Assembly (NCBI RefSeq): GCF_006968745.1
Contig: NZ_CP030118.1
Coordinates: 6,592,284-6,656,283 of the forward strand
DNA length: 64,000 nt
Direction of reading: 5' to 3'
Source: Brasilonema sennae CENA114
GTDB taxonomy: Bacteria > Cyanobacteriota > Cyanobacteriia > Cyanobacteriales > Nostocaceae
A model generated the notes under the pieces. It was not told the DNA's origin, did no database searches, and was given only the letters and a program-made list of their open reading frames with translations. Position 1 is the stretch's first letter, and every line of letters begins with the position of its first letter. Made by a program: the position numbers and the translations under genes. Shown here piece after piece: positions 6,716 through 15,170 of the stretch.

Positions 6716-9694
6716 ATGTTAGAACTTTGGGGTTTTGTAGTCGTTTTCATTGTCTGCCCTGTGTTAGGTGCGCTACCAATCATAGCTTGGCTCACTCAAG
6801 CTACAACAGGGCGGCAGTTAGCACAAATTGGTACAGGCAATATTAGTGTTTCATCTGCTTTTTACCACGGCGGTACACTGGTTGGAATTCTGGCTGTTTT
6901 TTCGGAAGCGATCAAGGGTATTGCCGCAGTCTTGCTGGCTCGTATTTTCTTTGGAGAGGGTTCAGCTTGGGAATTGATTGCTCTGATGGGCTTAGTATTG
7001 GGTAGATTCTTGGCGGGTAAAGGAGCTGGCACGACTAACGCTGTGTGGGGATTTGGCGTACATGATCCACTTGCGGCAGTCTTTGTTTTCTTACTTGCTG
7101 GCGTCAGCTTTACTATTGTGCGCTCAAGGCTTTTGGCAAAATTTGGGGTTTTAGTTCTATTGCCTGCAATTGTAGCCGTCCTGCATCCAGAAACCCCAGC
7201 AAGAATCTTGGCTGCGGCAGCTCTTGCGGGGTTACTTGCCTGGATTTACAAACAAATTCCTGACGACTTGAATCTTCCTGTTGAAGAAGCACAAAGCGAC
7301 TCACAAGCAGCGTTTAAATTTTTTCGTGGGAATCAAAGCATTCTCACTTTAGATGACGAGTTAGAGGCGGCTTTAGTTGGACAAAAGGCAGCTCGATTAG
7401 CCGAAGTCAAACGATGGGGTTATCCAGTCCCAAAAGGATGGATCATTGGTCCGTACCAGAATCCGGAACAGTTGATAGAAACGCTTCAACCTTCACCAGT
7501 TTTACCGTTTGTGGTACGTTCCTCAGCCATAGGAGAAGATACAGAACTAGCCTCTGGCGCAGGACAGTATGAAACGGTTTTGAATGTCACGAGTAAACAG
7601 GAATTGCGAGATGCGATCGCCCAGTGTCGAGCGTCATACAATAGTGAACGGGCAATACAGTATCGACGCGATCGCACTGTTACCAAGCCTGTTGTTTCAA
7701 AACAGGATTCTCCATTCCAAACAAACGCAGCAAAATCCCAGAAAGACTTCGGGCAACATACGGGCGAAAGCAGCATTACTGATGCAGCAATGGCGGTGCT
7801 GATTCAACAACAAGTCCAAGGTGTCTATTCTGGTGTCGCTTTTACTCGTGATCCCATTACCAAGCAAGGAGATGCGATCATCATTGAAGCTTTGCCAGGA
7901 AACGCTACTGGTGTCGTTTCCGGACGAGTAACGCCCGAACAGTATCGCGCTTATGTGGTTGAGACAGATAATTTCACTTCTATTCAATTAGAAGGTGAGG
8001 GGAATATACCACCAACATTAATCAAGCAAGTCGCATATCTATCTCGACATCTGGAAGAACATTACCACGGTATTCCTCAAGATATTGAGTGGACATACGA
8101 TGGTCAAACTCTTTGGACATTGCAAACTCGACCCATAACCACCTTACTGCCGATATGGACGCGCAAAATTGCTGCAGAGGTGATTCCTGGACTGATTCGC
8201 CCATTAACTTGGTCGATCAATCGTCCTTTGACTTGTGGTGTTTGGGGAGAAATTTTTGCTTTGGTATTGGGTAAAGGCTCTGTCGGGTTGGATTTTAACC
8301 AAACAGCTACACTCCATTATTCAAGATCCTACTTTAATGCCACCCTACTAGGAGAAATTTTCCGCCGCATGGGCTTACCCCCTGAAAGCTTGGAGTTTTT
8401 AACTAGGGGAGCAAAAATGAGTCAGCCTCCTATAGAAACCACATTGCGGAATTTTCCTGGTTTAGTGGGTTTGCTGTTGCGGGAGTTTTCTCTCACACTG
8501 GATTTCAACAGGGATAATCGCAAGCAGTTTGTTCCGGCTTTGTCTGAGTTAGCCTCAGAACCCGTAGAAAACCTTGAGCCAGCAAGGCTGTGGACAAGAA
8601 TTAACTTAATTCTGGAGTTACTTCGTGGTGCAACATACTACAGTATATTAGCTCCGTTGAGTGCGGCGTTGCGACAAGCTATCTTTCGGGTAAAGGATGG
8701 GGATATTGATAATAGTCGGACGCCAGAAGTAGCGGCGTTGCGAGCGATTCAAGATTTAGCCACAACAGCTCGGCAGATCTTACCTGAGTTTAACCCAGTA
8801 ACGGTGTTTGAGCAGTTAAGACGAACTCCCGAAGGGCAAGAAATTCTAAACAAGTTCGACAAATTGCTTGAGCATTACGGTTATTTGAGCGAAGTAGGAA
8901 CTGATATTGCTGTTCCCACCTGGAAAGAAGAATCAGAGGCGGTTAAGCAGTTGTTTGTACAATTGATGCAGACAAATGAACCGCTAAAACACCAAAAGCG
9001 TCAAAGGAAGAAGAACAGAAGGTTTGTCCAAAAGCGTGTGCATCTTAAAGGGCGAGTCACAGAGGTTTATTCTCGACTTTTAGCGCAGTTGCGCTGGTGT
9101 TTTGTAGCTTTGGAACAGGTTTGGTTAAAGTCGGGCTTACTCAAACAACCAGGAGATATCTTTTTCTTAGAACTTGAGGAAGTACGGCGTCTTGTTGAAA
9201 GTTTTGAACCTGCTTTTGTCCAACAGTTGCAGGATTTAGTAGAATTGAGGCGCACACAACTAGCACAAGATAATCAGCGAAATGCAGTACCTGTTTTAGT
9301 TTACGGCAATAATCCTCCCGCATTCCCTTTAAAAACAGGAATTCCTTCCCCAAATCATGTTTTACAAGGTATTCCTGCCAGCCCTGGACAAGCAGAAGGA
9401 CGGGTAAAGGTGTTGCGGAATTTACAGAGTGTTGGAGATATTGACCGAGACGTCATCCTAGTCGTACCTTATACAGATTCCGGTTGGGCACCTCTACTCG
9501 TTAGGGCTGGAGGATTGATTGCTGAAGCGGGTGGACGACTTTCTCACGGGGCAATCATCGCTCGCGAGTATGGTATTCCTGCCATTATGGATGTGACAGA
9601 TGCTATGTCATTATTACAAGATGGTCAGAAAGTGCGGATTGATGGGTATAAAGGTATTGTGGAAATATCCGACGACTTGAGATTCGTTGAATGA
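6716..9694 (+). CDS. Fusion: PlsY-like membrane domain + PEP synthase-like protein
   Basis: A 992-residue two-part protein. Residues 1-185 are a multi-span membrane domain like PlsY glycerol-3-phosphate acyltransferase, with IGTGNISVSSA and FLAGKGAGTTNA in place of the usual GSGNxGATN and GKG motifs. Residues about 205-480 form a PEP/pyruvate-binding ATP-grasp domain (GQKAARLAEV, PFVVRSSAIGED, SGVAFTRDP, DIEWTYDG, LQTRPIT). A long linker region follows. The C-terminus (about 895-985) is the swivelling phospho-His domain, GGRLSHGAIIAREYGIP, with the phosphorylatable His at about 944. Related PEP synthases and rifampin phosphotransferases shuttle phosphate from ATP through this His. How this couples to acyltransfer is unknown. 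It appears intact and is not in an operon. Confidence 0.85.
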   Translation: MLELWGFVVVFIVCPVLGALPIIAWLTQATTGRQLAQIGTGNISVSSAFYHGGTLVGILAVFSEAIKGIAAVLLARIFFGEGSAWELIALMGLVLGRFLAGKGAGTTNAVWGFGVHDPLAAVFVFLLAGVSFTIVRSRLLAKFGVLVLLPAIVAVLHPETPARILAAAALAGLLAWIYKQIPDDLNLPVEEAQSDSQAAFKFFRGNQSILTLDDELEAALVGQKAARLAEVKRWGYPVPKGWIIGPYQNPEQLIETLQPSPVLPFVVRSSAIGEDTELASGAGQYETVLNVTSKQELRDAIAQCRASYNSERAIQYRRDRTVTKPVVSKQDSPFQTNAAKSQKDFGQHTGESSITDAAMAVLIQQQVQGVYSGVAFTRDPITKQGDAIIIEALPGNATGVVSGRVTPEQYRAYVVETDNFTSIQLEGEGNIPPTLIKQVAYLSRHLEEHYHGIPQDIEWTYDGQTLWTLQTRPITTLLPIWTRKIAAEVIPGLIRPLTWSINRPLTCGVWGEIFALVLGKGSVGLDFNQTATLHYSRSYFNATLLGEIFRRMGLPPESLEFLTRGAKMSQPPIETTLRNFPGLVGLLLREFSLTLDFNRDNRKQFVPALSELASEPVENLEPARLWTRINLILELLRGATYYSILAPLSAALRQAIFRVKDGDIDNSRTPEVAALRAIQDLATTARQILPEFNPVTVFEQLRRTPEGQEILNKFDKLLEHYGYLSEVGTDIAVPTWKEESEAVKQLFVQLMQTNEPLKHQKRQRKKNRRFVQKRVHLKGRVTEVYSRLLAQLRWCFVALEQVWLKSGLLKQPGDIFFLELEEVRRLVESFEPAFVQQLQDLVELRRTQLAQDNQRNAVPVLVYGNNPPAFPLKTGIPSPNHVLQGIPASPGQAEGRVKVLRNLQSVGDIDRDVILVVPYTDSGWAPLLVRAGGLIAEAGGRLSHGAIIAREYGIPAIMDVTDAMSLLQDGQKVRIDGYKGIVEISDDLRFVE

Positions 9695-10068
9695 CTTAGC
9701 GAAAGAGTTGGTTATCACCTGTTTTAGATTGCGATACGCACAATTCGTCAGCAAGCAGGCTTACCTTTGAGATTAACACTGCAACCGCCTAAGCCAGGGA
9801 TTTTTGCCAGATTAAACTTCCTGGATGTGGTGCGCTCAAGTGTAAATCCTTCCCGTTTTGCGTTATGGTTACTTAAGAAATTGTTATGATCTACCGTTTA
9901 CAAGACGGCAGAGTATTCATCAGGGCATATAATATAGTACAGACAATATAAGTAATCATAGTAAGTATTAAAATTAAGACAATAAATCAAGAGTTATCAG
10001 CTGACGCATCTTCGCGACCAAACAAGATAATTCACATTAGTTGAAAAACTGCTCCCTAAAGACAAGGC
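9695..10068. other. Intergenic region, nothing recognised
   Basis: About 370 bp between the PlsY fusion and the FHA gene. I found no hairpin with a T-run, no tRNA-like fold and no small open frame with a ribosome-binding site. Confidence 0.4.
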
Positions 10069-10851
10069 ATGCAAAACCCCGGCAAATCACAGACAACAGG
10101 GCAAAGTTTAGAGCTTTTTCATGTTCAAACCGACACTCCTCTTGAGTTGCCCCAAAATTTTTCTGTTATTAGCATTGGTAAGCCCAAAGATCAGACCATG
10201 CCTGATATCAATGTTGCAGGCTTACCAGATGCCAATTTTGCTTCTCGACTTCATGCGGAGATTCATGTCGAAAAAAATACTTACTATCTCGTTGATCTCG
10301 GCAGCGTCAATGGTACATATCTCAATAATATTAAGCTAGAGCCAACAAACCGCTATCCACTTAAGTTTGGAGATAAGATAGACCTAGGTCATGGGGCTAA
10401 GATCACATTTATCTTTCTACAGAAACAAGAACAAGAAATACCAACTCAGTCTGATAATACTATGCTGAATCATTCACCGACAGTGATTCAGGTTGAATTC
10501 GTCGCAAACACAAAGCCATCTCGAATGGAGCTTTTGACTAAGCTCATTGGCTTGGTATTAATGGTAGTAGGAATTTTTATTTTAGCAGTGAATAGTCAGA
10601 TTCCTCCTTCTGTACGCATTCCGGGTGTACTGTCATGTAGTGTAGGGGTTGTAGTCCTTATCTGTCGTCAAACATTCCGTCATATAGCATGGTTTTTGAT
10701 GGCATTAGGAATTACAGTTATGTTTTTTAATGGGAATGCCTTTGTGCCAGCATCTATTTTGGCTATTCTCGCATCCTGTGCTTTGTTAGTCGCTGGATGT
10801 CAAATCTTTACGAGTGGAAAATTTTTGAACTATAGTTTGCTAAAGAATTAA
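10069..10851 (+). CDS. FHA-domain protein with C-terminal membrane segments
   Basis: A 260-residue protein. An FHA phosphothreonine-binding domain occupies about residues 28-120, with the hallmarks FASRLHAEI, YLVDLGSVNGTYLN and an earlier ISIGKPKDQ. Residues about 160-255 hold four hydrophobic helices, so the FHA domain is likely displayed on the cytoplasmic face of a membrane. FHA domains read phosphothreonine marks made by Ser/Thr kinases; no kinase gene is nearby. A strong hairpin after the stop separates it from the convergent rplI. Confidence 0.85.
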   Translation: MQNPGKSQTTGQSLELFHVQTDTPLELPQNFSVISIGKPKDQTMPDINVAGLPDANFASRLHAEIHVEKNTYYLVDLGSVNGTYLNNIKLEPTNRYPLKFGDKIDLGHGAKITFIFLQKQEQEIPTQSDNTMLNHSPTVIQVEFVANTKPSRMELLTKLIGLVLMVVGIFILAVNSQIPPSVRIPGVLSCSVGVVVLICRQTFRHIAWFLMALGITVMFFNGNAFVPASILAILASCALLVAGCQIFTSGKFLNYSLLKN

Positions 10852-10882
10852 TAGATTCAACGTTTTTGCTAACCAATAGAAG

Positions 10883-10912
10883 CCCACACTGAATCTTACG
10901 TTACAGTGTGGG
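10883..10912. terminator. Bidirectional terminator hairpin
   Basis: CCCACACTG pairs with CAGTGTGGG across a 12-nt loop. It lies between the convergent ends of the FHA gene (10851) and rplI (10926) and could serve both. Confidence 0.65.
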
Positions 10913-10925
10913 TGGTTTAGAAGTT

Positions 10926-11384
10926 TCAGCTAGCTACAACTTGAATGCTGACTTTTGCTGTCACGTCAGTATACAGCTTAATTTCAGCCTCATAAGTTCC
11001 TAACTTGCTAATATCGGGTAGGGTGATACCACGCCGATCCACTTCGAGTCCTGTGGTTTGTTGAATAACCTCTGCCACTTCTTGGGTGGTGACAGTACCG
11101 AAAATAGCTTCGGCTTCACCAACCTGCTTGGCAATTCTTAAATTATCAACTTTTTCTAAAGCTGCTTTCTGCTCTTGGGCTTGTTGTTTCAATTCTAATT
11201 GCCGCTGGCGTTCAACTTCGCGGCGACGTTCGACTTGCTTGAGAATACTAGGAGTAGCACGAGTTGCCAAACTTTTGGGAATTAAGTAGTTACGAGCATA
11301 GCCGGGAGCAACTTCCACTAAGTCGCCAGATTTTCCTAGCTTGATGATATCTTGAGTTAAAACTAATTGTATGCGTTTCGCCAT
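10926..11384 (-). CDS. rplI: 50S ribosomal protein L9
   Basis: 152 residues starting MAKRIQLVLTQDI at 11384; the frame is open further upstream, but this Met gives the usual L9 N-terminus and length. The N-terminal domain has the conserved GKSGDLVEVAPGYARNYLIP block that binds 23S rRNA. It is followed by the long central helix rich in Glu, Arg and Gln (about 43-80) and the C-terminal domain (IFGTVTTQEVAEVI). L9 sits at the base of the L1 stalk and helps maintain reading frame. It is a stand-alone gene here, not joined to rpsF or dnaB. Confidence 0.97.
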   Translation of the reverse strand: MAKRIQLVLTQDIIKLGKSGDLVEVAPGYARNYLIPKSLATRATPSILKQVERRREVERQRQLELKQQAQEQKAALEKVDNLRIAKQVGEAEAIFGTVTTQEVAEVIQQTTGLEVDRRGITLPDISKLGTYEAEIKLYTDVTAKVSIQVVAS

Positions 11385-11607
11385 CGTTGTTCTTTTTCTT
11401 TGTTTTCTGTAAAATCTTAATTGCTTGGGCTTCAACAGGACAGTTGATATGGATGCAGCTATATCCCAAGCAGCTTCGCGTATAGCCCGAAACCTACAAA
11501 TCATAGCGAAATGGAAGGTGCGATCGCAACTCTGAAGCCAAGAAAAATGAATCTTCTTTGCACCGAGTCATTTATTCCTAGTCGAGCACTGCCTCCTAAT
11601 GACTATC

Positions 11608-12381
11608 TTAAAATCTATCTTTCATTCCTCGCAATCGCGTAAAGGTTTGTAGCGAGTCGCGACTATTAGCAGCTGATTGTAATGCTGGCTGATCCCAACG
11701 TAAAAAGGGATTTGTGAGCTTTTCGATTCCTAAAAGCGAGGGAACAGTTGCTTCTCCATGACTGCGGGACGTTTTCGCTTGATCATAACGTGTTTGTAGG
11801 TCGGTATTATCTGCATCTACGGTAAGGGCAAATTGCAGATTTTTCAAAGTATATTCGTGAGCACACCAGACGCGAGTAGAATCAGGTAACGAGCGGAATT
11901 TGCTCAGGGAATGAATCATTTGCGTTGGTGTTCCTTCAAATAAGCGACCACAACCACCAGCAAACAGGGTATCGCCGCAGAATAACTCACCCGTTTGACT
12001 TGGGTTGTCTGGTGGAAAATAATAGGCGATATGAGCGCGGGTATGTCCGGGAACGAAGATAACCTCAGCGCTTCTGTGTGCAAATTCAACGCGCGAACCT
12101 TGCTGTAAAAACACCTGCTGTCCGAGTATTCTCCCTTTATCCTCAGCCCCACCATAAACTATCACATTAGGGAATTGTTGCATAAGTTGGCGGTTTCCTC
12201 CGATGTGATCCTGATGATGGTGCGTGTTAAAAATTGCCACCAACTCAGCTTTTAACTCGTTGAGTTTCTGCAAAACTGGTTCCGCCTCGGCTGGATCGAC
12301 AACAGCAGCAATATTTTGCTTTGGATCGTGCAGCAGAAAAATGTAATTATCTGAAAGTGCCTCAAGACGAATAACTTCCAT
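11608..12381 (-). CDS. gloB: Hydroxyacylglutathione hydrolase (glyoxalase II)
   Basis: A 257-residue metallo-beta-lactamase-fold enzyme that hydrolyses S-lactoylglutathione in methylglyoxal detoxification. The binuclear metal site is visible: THHHQDHIGGNR at 53-64, then PGHTRAHI, GDTLFAGGCGRLFEG and CAHEYTLKNLQFA. Length and the C-terminal FLRWDQP substrate segment fit GloB. It lies about 225 bp before rplI on the same strand. No glyoxalase I gene is in the window. Confidence 0.93.
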   Translation of the reverse strand: MEVIRLEALSDNYIFLLHDPKQNIAAVVDPAEAEPVLQKLNELKAELVAIFNTHHHQDHIGGNRQLMQQFPNVIVYGGAEDKGRILGQQVFLQQGSRVEFAHRSAEVIFVPGHTRAHIAYYFPPDNPSQTGELFCGDTLFAGGCGRLFEGTPTQMIHSLSKFRSLPDSTRVWCAHEYTLKNLQFALTVDADNTDLQTRYDQAKTSRSHGEATVPSLLGIEKLTNPFLRWDQPALQSAANSRDSLQTFTRLRGMKDRF

Positions 12382-12829
12382 TTAGTGTATCTCCCTGAAA
12401 ATTTGCTGTTTGGCATTTCTCAACAATGCTATCGATAAACAGAGGGACTGGACTACCTGCACAAGCTATATGTTGTAATGGACAAGGGAAATTCTCGACC
12501 AGATAAATCGTGAAGCGTCAATTCTTTTGGGGACTTATCTTATGATTGTGCCAGAAGTTAGGGAGCGAGAACGCAAAGTGCGATCACCCGGAAGCTGATC
12601 CCATGTGCGTATCGCGCTTGCTTGATGTAAATATTTGGCGAACGAGACATTCAGGGTAACTCATGCGATATTAACAATAAATATGATGTACAGGCGTCAT
12701 TTGACTTAAAACATGTTGTCATCCTGCCAAAAATCTAATGCTAGGATTTATTTTTCAAAGACATTCATGAATGAACATCTTGATTTTCAGTCTATCAATA
12801 GATTTTCACAAATAAGGAATTATTTATAA
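12382..12829. other. Divergent intergenic region
   Basis: About 450 bp between gloB (minus) and the glycan cluster (plus), so it should hold both promoters. It contains no obvious repeat, hairpin or small gene. The sequence just before 12830 is AT-rich with AAGGAATT as a weak ribosome-binding site. Confidence 0.4.
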
Positions 12830-13834
12830 ATGTCACCTAAAGTCTCAATCATTGTGAACTGCTTTAACCAAGGTTGTTACCTTGAACGCTCAGTCAAAAG
12901 TGTCTTATCACAAACTTTTTCTGATGTTGAATGTTTGATTGTCGATGATGGCTCTACGGATAATACTCGTCAGGTAGCTGAGCAGTTGATGAATTTAGAT
13001 GAGCGAGTAAAATACTACTATAAAGAAAACGGTGGTCTGCCTTCATCTCGCAATTTTGGCGTTGAGAAAGCACAGGGTGAATGGATTCAATGTCTAGATG
13101 CAGATGATTGGATTCATGAAGACAAAACTAGATTTCACCTCAGCTATTTAGAACAAGTTAACGCCAATAACGACACAGTCTTTTACTGCGATTATGAACG
13201 GGTGTTTTTTGATGCAAACCAAAATATTGTCAACACTCAGGAAAATGTCATTGGCTCATTGACTAAAGATGAATTCGTTCAACGTTTACTCATTCCTGAC
13301 TTCCTGGCAAATACACCTCATCCCGCGCTTCAGCAAGCTATGCTGATGAAAAAAAGTGTCTTGACTAAGACAAAATTTCCGGAATACCTCAAAGCACTGG
13401 GGGATAGATATTTTGCTGTCGCTATTTTAATGGCAGGTGCGAATTTCGTTTACACCCCGATGATTGGTACTTACTACACCAAGCATCAGTCAAATAGAAC
13501 TAATAGTTGGAATTATATGAAAAACTACTATATTATCTTTTACGAAAATATTCTCAAAAATTATTCAGAACTAAACAAATTTTGTCAAATCGGTCTGGAA
13601 TTCTTCTTAGAGGAAGCAATTATGGAGAAAGAGGAAGACGATTTTGAAAGATTACTAAAAATAGTTCCTATGCCGGTTCGCGTACTCAACAAACAAATTA
13701 CGCTCAAAAATCAAAAGCAACTGCAGACTTTCAATACTATCCGAAAAATCCTCCCAAATTTCCTACTCTACGAAAAGTATCGCGGTAACCGTACAAATAA
13801 AGTGATATCCATGCTGTTTCCAAAAGGAAAGTGA
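12830..13834 (+). CDS. Family 2 glycosyltransferase
   Basis: A 334-residue inverting GT-A enzyme. The N-terminus KVSIIVNCFNQGCYLERSVK and the VDDGSTDNT motif bind the nucleotide-sugar; LDADDW (about residue 90) supplies the DxD-like metal ligand. The C-terminal part is less conserved. It is the first gene of a four-gene plus-strand cluster (12830-18630) with two GT4 enzymes and an ABC exporter, so it likely adds a sugar to a surface or secreted glycan. It ends 15 bp before the next gene. Confidence 0.88.
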   Translation: MSPKVSIIVNCFNQGCYLERSVKSVLSQTFSDVECLIVDDGSTDNTRQVAEQLMNLDERVKYYYKENGGLPSSRNFGVEKAQGEWIQCLDADDWIHEDKTRFHLSYLEQVNANNDTVFYCDYERVFFDANQNIVNTQENVIGSLTKDEFVQRLLIPDFLANTPHPALQQAMLMKKSVLTKTKFPEYLKALGDRYFAVAILMAGANFVYTPMIGTYYTKHQSNRTNSWNYMKNYYIIFYENILKNYSELNKFCQIGLEFFLEEAIMEKEEDDFERLLKIVPMPVRVLNKQITLKNQKQLQTFNTIRKILPNFLLYEKYRGNRTNKVISMLFPKGK

Positions 13835-13849
13835 TAAAAAATAATACTT

Positions 13850-15001
13850 ATGAAATTTTCATTAATTGTTAGTGACTTAAGCGGTGGTGGGAGTGTTCGT
13901 GCCTTTTTGCTAGCACAAGTTCTTAAAAAGCTTAACCATGAGGTAGAAATTATCGGTTTTCTTTTTGGAAAAGAACTTTATGCAATTCCTCCCAATGGAA
14001 TCAAGATTGTTTCTGTTCCTGGAAAAAACTATCCTGAGTTTTTGAGCTACAGTCGGCAAGTTTTAGAAAAAATAGATGGAGATATTATTTATGCAGTCAA
14101 ACCAAAGGTTACGAGTTTTGGTTTATCTCTTTTGAAAAAAATCAGCAGCCGTCGTCCTTTGCTTTTGGATATGGATGACTGGGAATTAAGCTGGTATGGA
14201 GGTATGGAGTGGAAGTATCGTCCTAGTCTCAAACAATTAGCCAGAGATATTTTAAAGAAAGATGGTGCATTAAGATTTCCTGATCATCCACTTTATATAC
14301 AATGGATGGAAAACTTAGTACGAAAGGCTGATGCCGTAACAATAGATACTCAGTTTCTCCAAGAACGTTTTGGCGGTATTTATCTGCCTAATGGTAAAGA
14401 TACTGCTATGTTCGACCCTAGTTTGTACGATTCAAAGGCTAGCCGAATTCGTTATGATCTTGGTGACTATCGTATTTTAATGTTTCCAGGTGCACCACGA
14501 CCACATAAAGGTGTTGAAGATGTCTTGATGGCGTTGGATCAGTTAAACCAGTCAGATTTAAGACTAGTGATTGTTGGTGGCAGTCCTTATGATGATTATG
14601 ATGATAAACTCATTCAAAGATGGGGGCGTTGGATTATCAAGTTGCCCAAGTGTCCTGTGGAGGTTATGCCTGAGGTTGTAGCAGCTGCTCATATTGTGGT
14701 TGTTCCTCAGCGAGATACAATCATCGCTCGTGCCCAATTCCCCTTAAAATTAACAGATGGAATGGCAATGGCTAAACCCGTATTATCAACTAGAGTTGGA
14801 GATATTCCAGAAATTTTAGGTGAAACTGGTTATTTGGTTGCTCCTGGTTCTCCAGAACAAATTGCAGATCAAATTGATTTTATATTTGAGAATTTAGAGT
14901 CAGCAAATGAGCGAGGTTTCAAGGCAAGAGAAAGATGTATAAATAAATATAGCCTTGAGACTATGGCATCTACCTTAGAGTCGGTAATTGCTGGGTTATG
15001 A
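13850..15001 (+). CDS. Family 4 glycosyltransferase
   Basis: A 383-residue GT-B enzyme. The N-terminal SDLSGGGSVRAFLLAQVL resembles the GT4 acceptor-domain opening. FPGAPRPHKGVEDVL (about 215) and FPLKLTDGMAMAKPVLST (about 300) are the donor-binding blocks. It follows the GT2 gene by 15 bp and precedes the ABC exporter by 169 bp. The sugar specificity is unknown. Confidence 0.87.
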   Translation: MKFSLIVSDLSGGGSVRAFLLAQVLKKLNHEVEIIGFLFGKELYAIPPNGIKIVSVPGKNYPEFLSYSRQVLEKIDGDIIYAVKPKVTSFGLSLLKKISSRRPLLLDMDDWELSWYGGMEWKYRPSLKQLARDILKKDGALRFPDHPLYIQWMENLVRKADAVTIDTQFLQERFGGIYLPNGKDTAMFDPSLYDSKASRIRYDLGDYRILMFPGAPRPHKGVEDVLMALDQLNQSDLRLVIVGGSPYDDYDDKLIQRWGRWIIKLPKCPVEVMPEVVAAAHIVVVPQRDTIIARAQFPLKLTDGMAMAKPVLSTRVGDIPEILGETGYLVAPGSPEQIADQIDFIFENLESANERGFKARERCINKYSLETMASTLESVIAGL

Positions 15002-15170
15002 GTATTTCTAATGTATTATTTTCAAGGGGTGAGTTTATCAGACTTCACTGACGGTCAAAATAGGATATGAGGAGTATTTGCATTTGTCTAAAACAGAAAG
15101 ATGAAAATTATTTATTGTAATTGATTTATGAATTCTGTTAATCAAAAGTAAATTGTGAGACAAATCCCCA

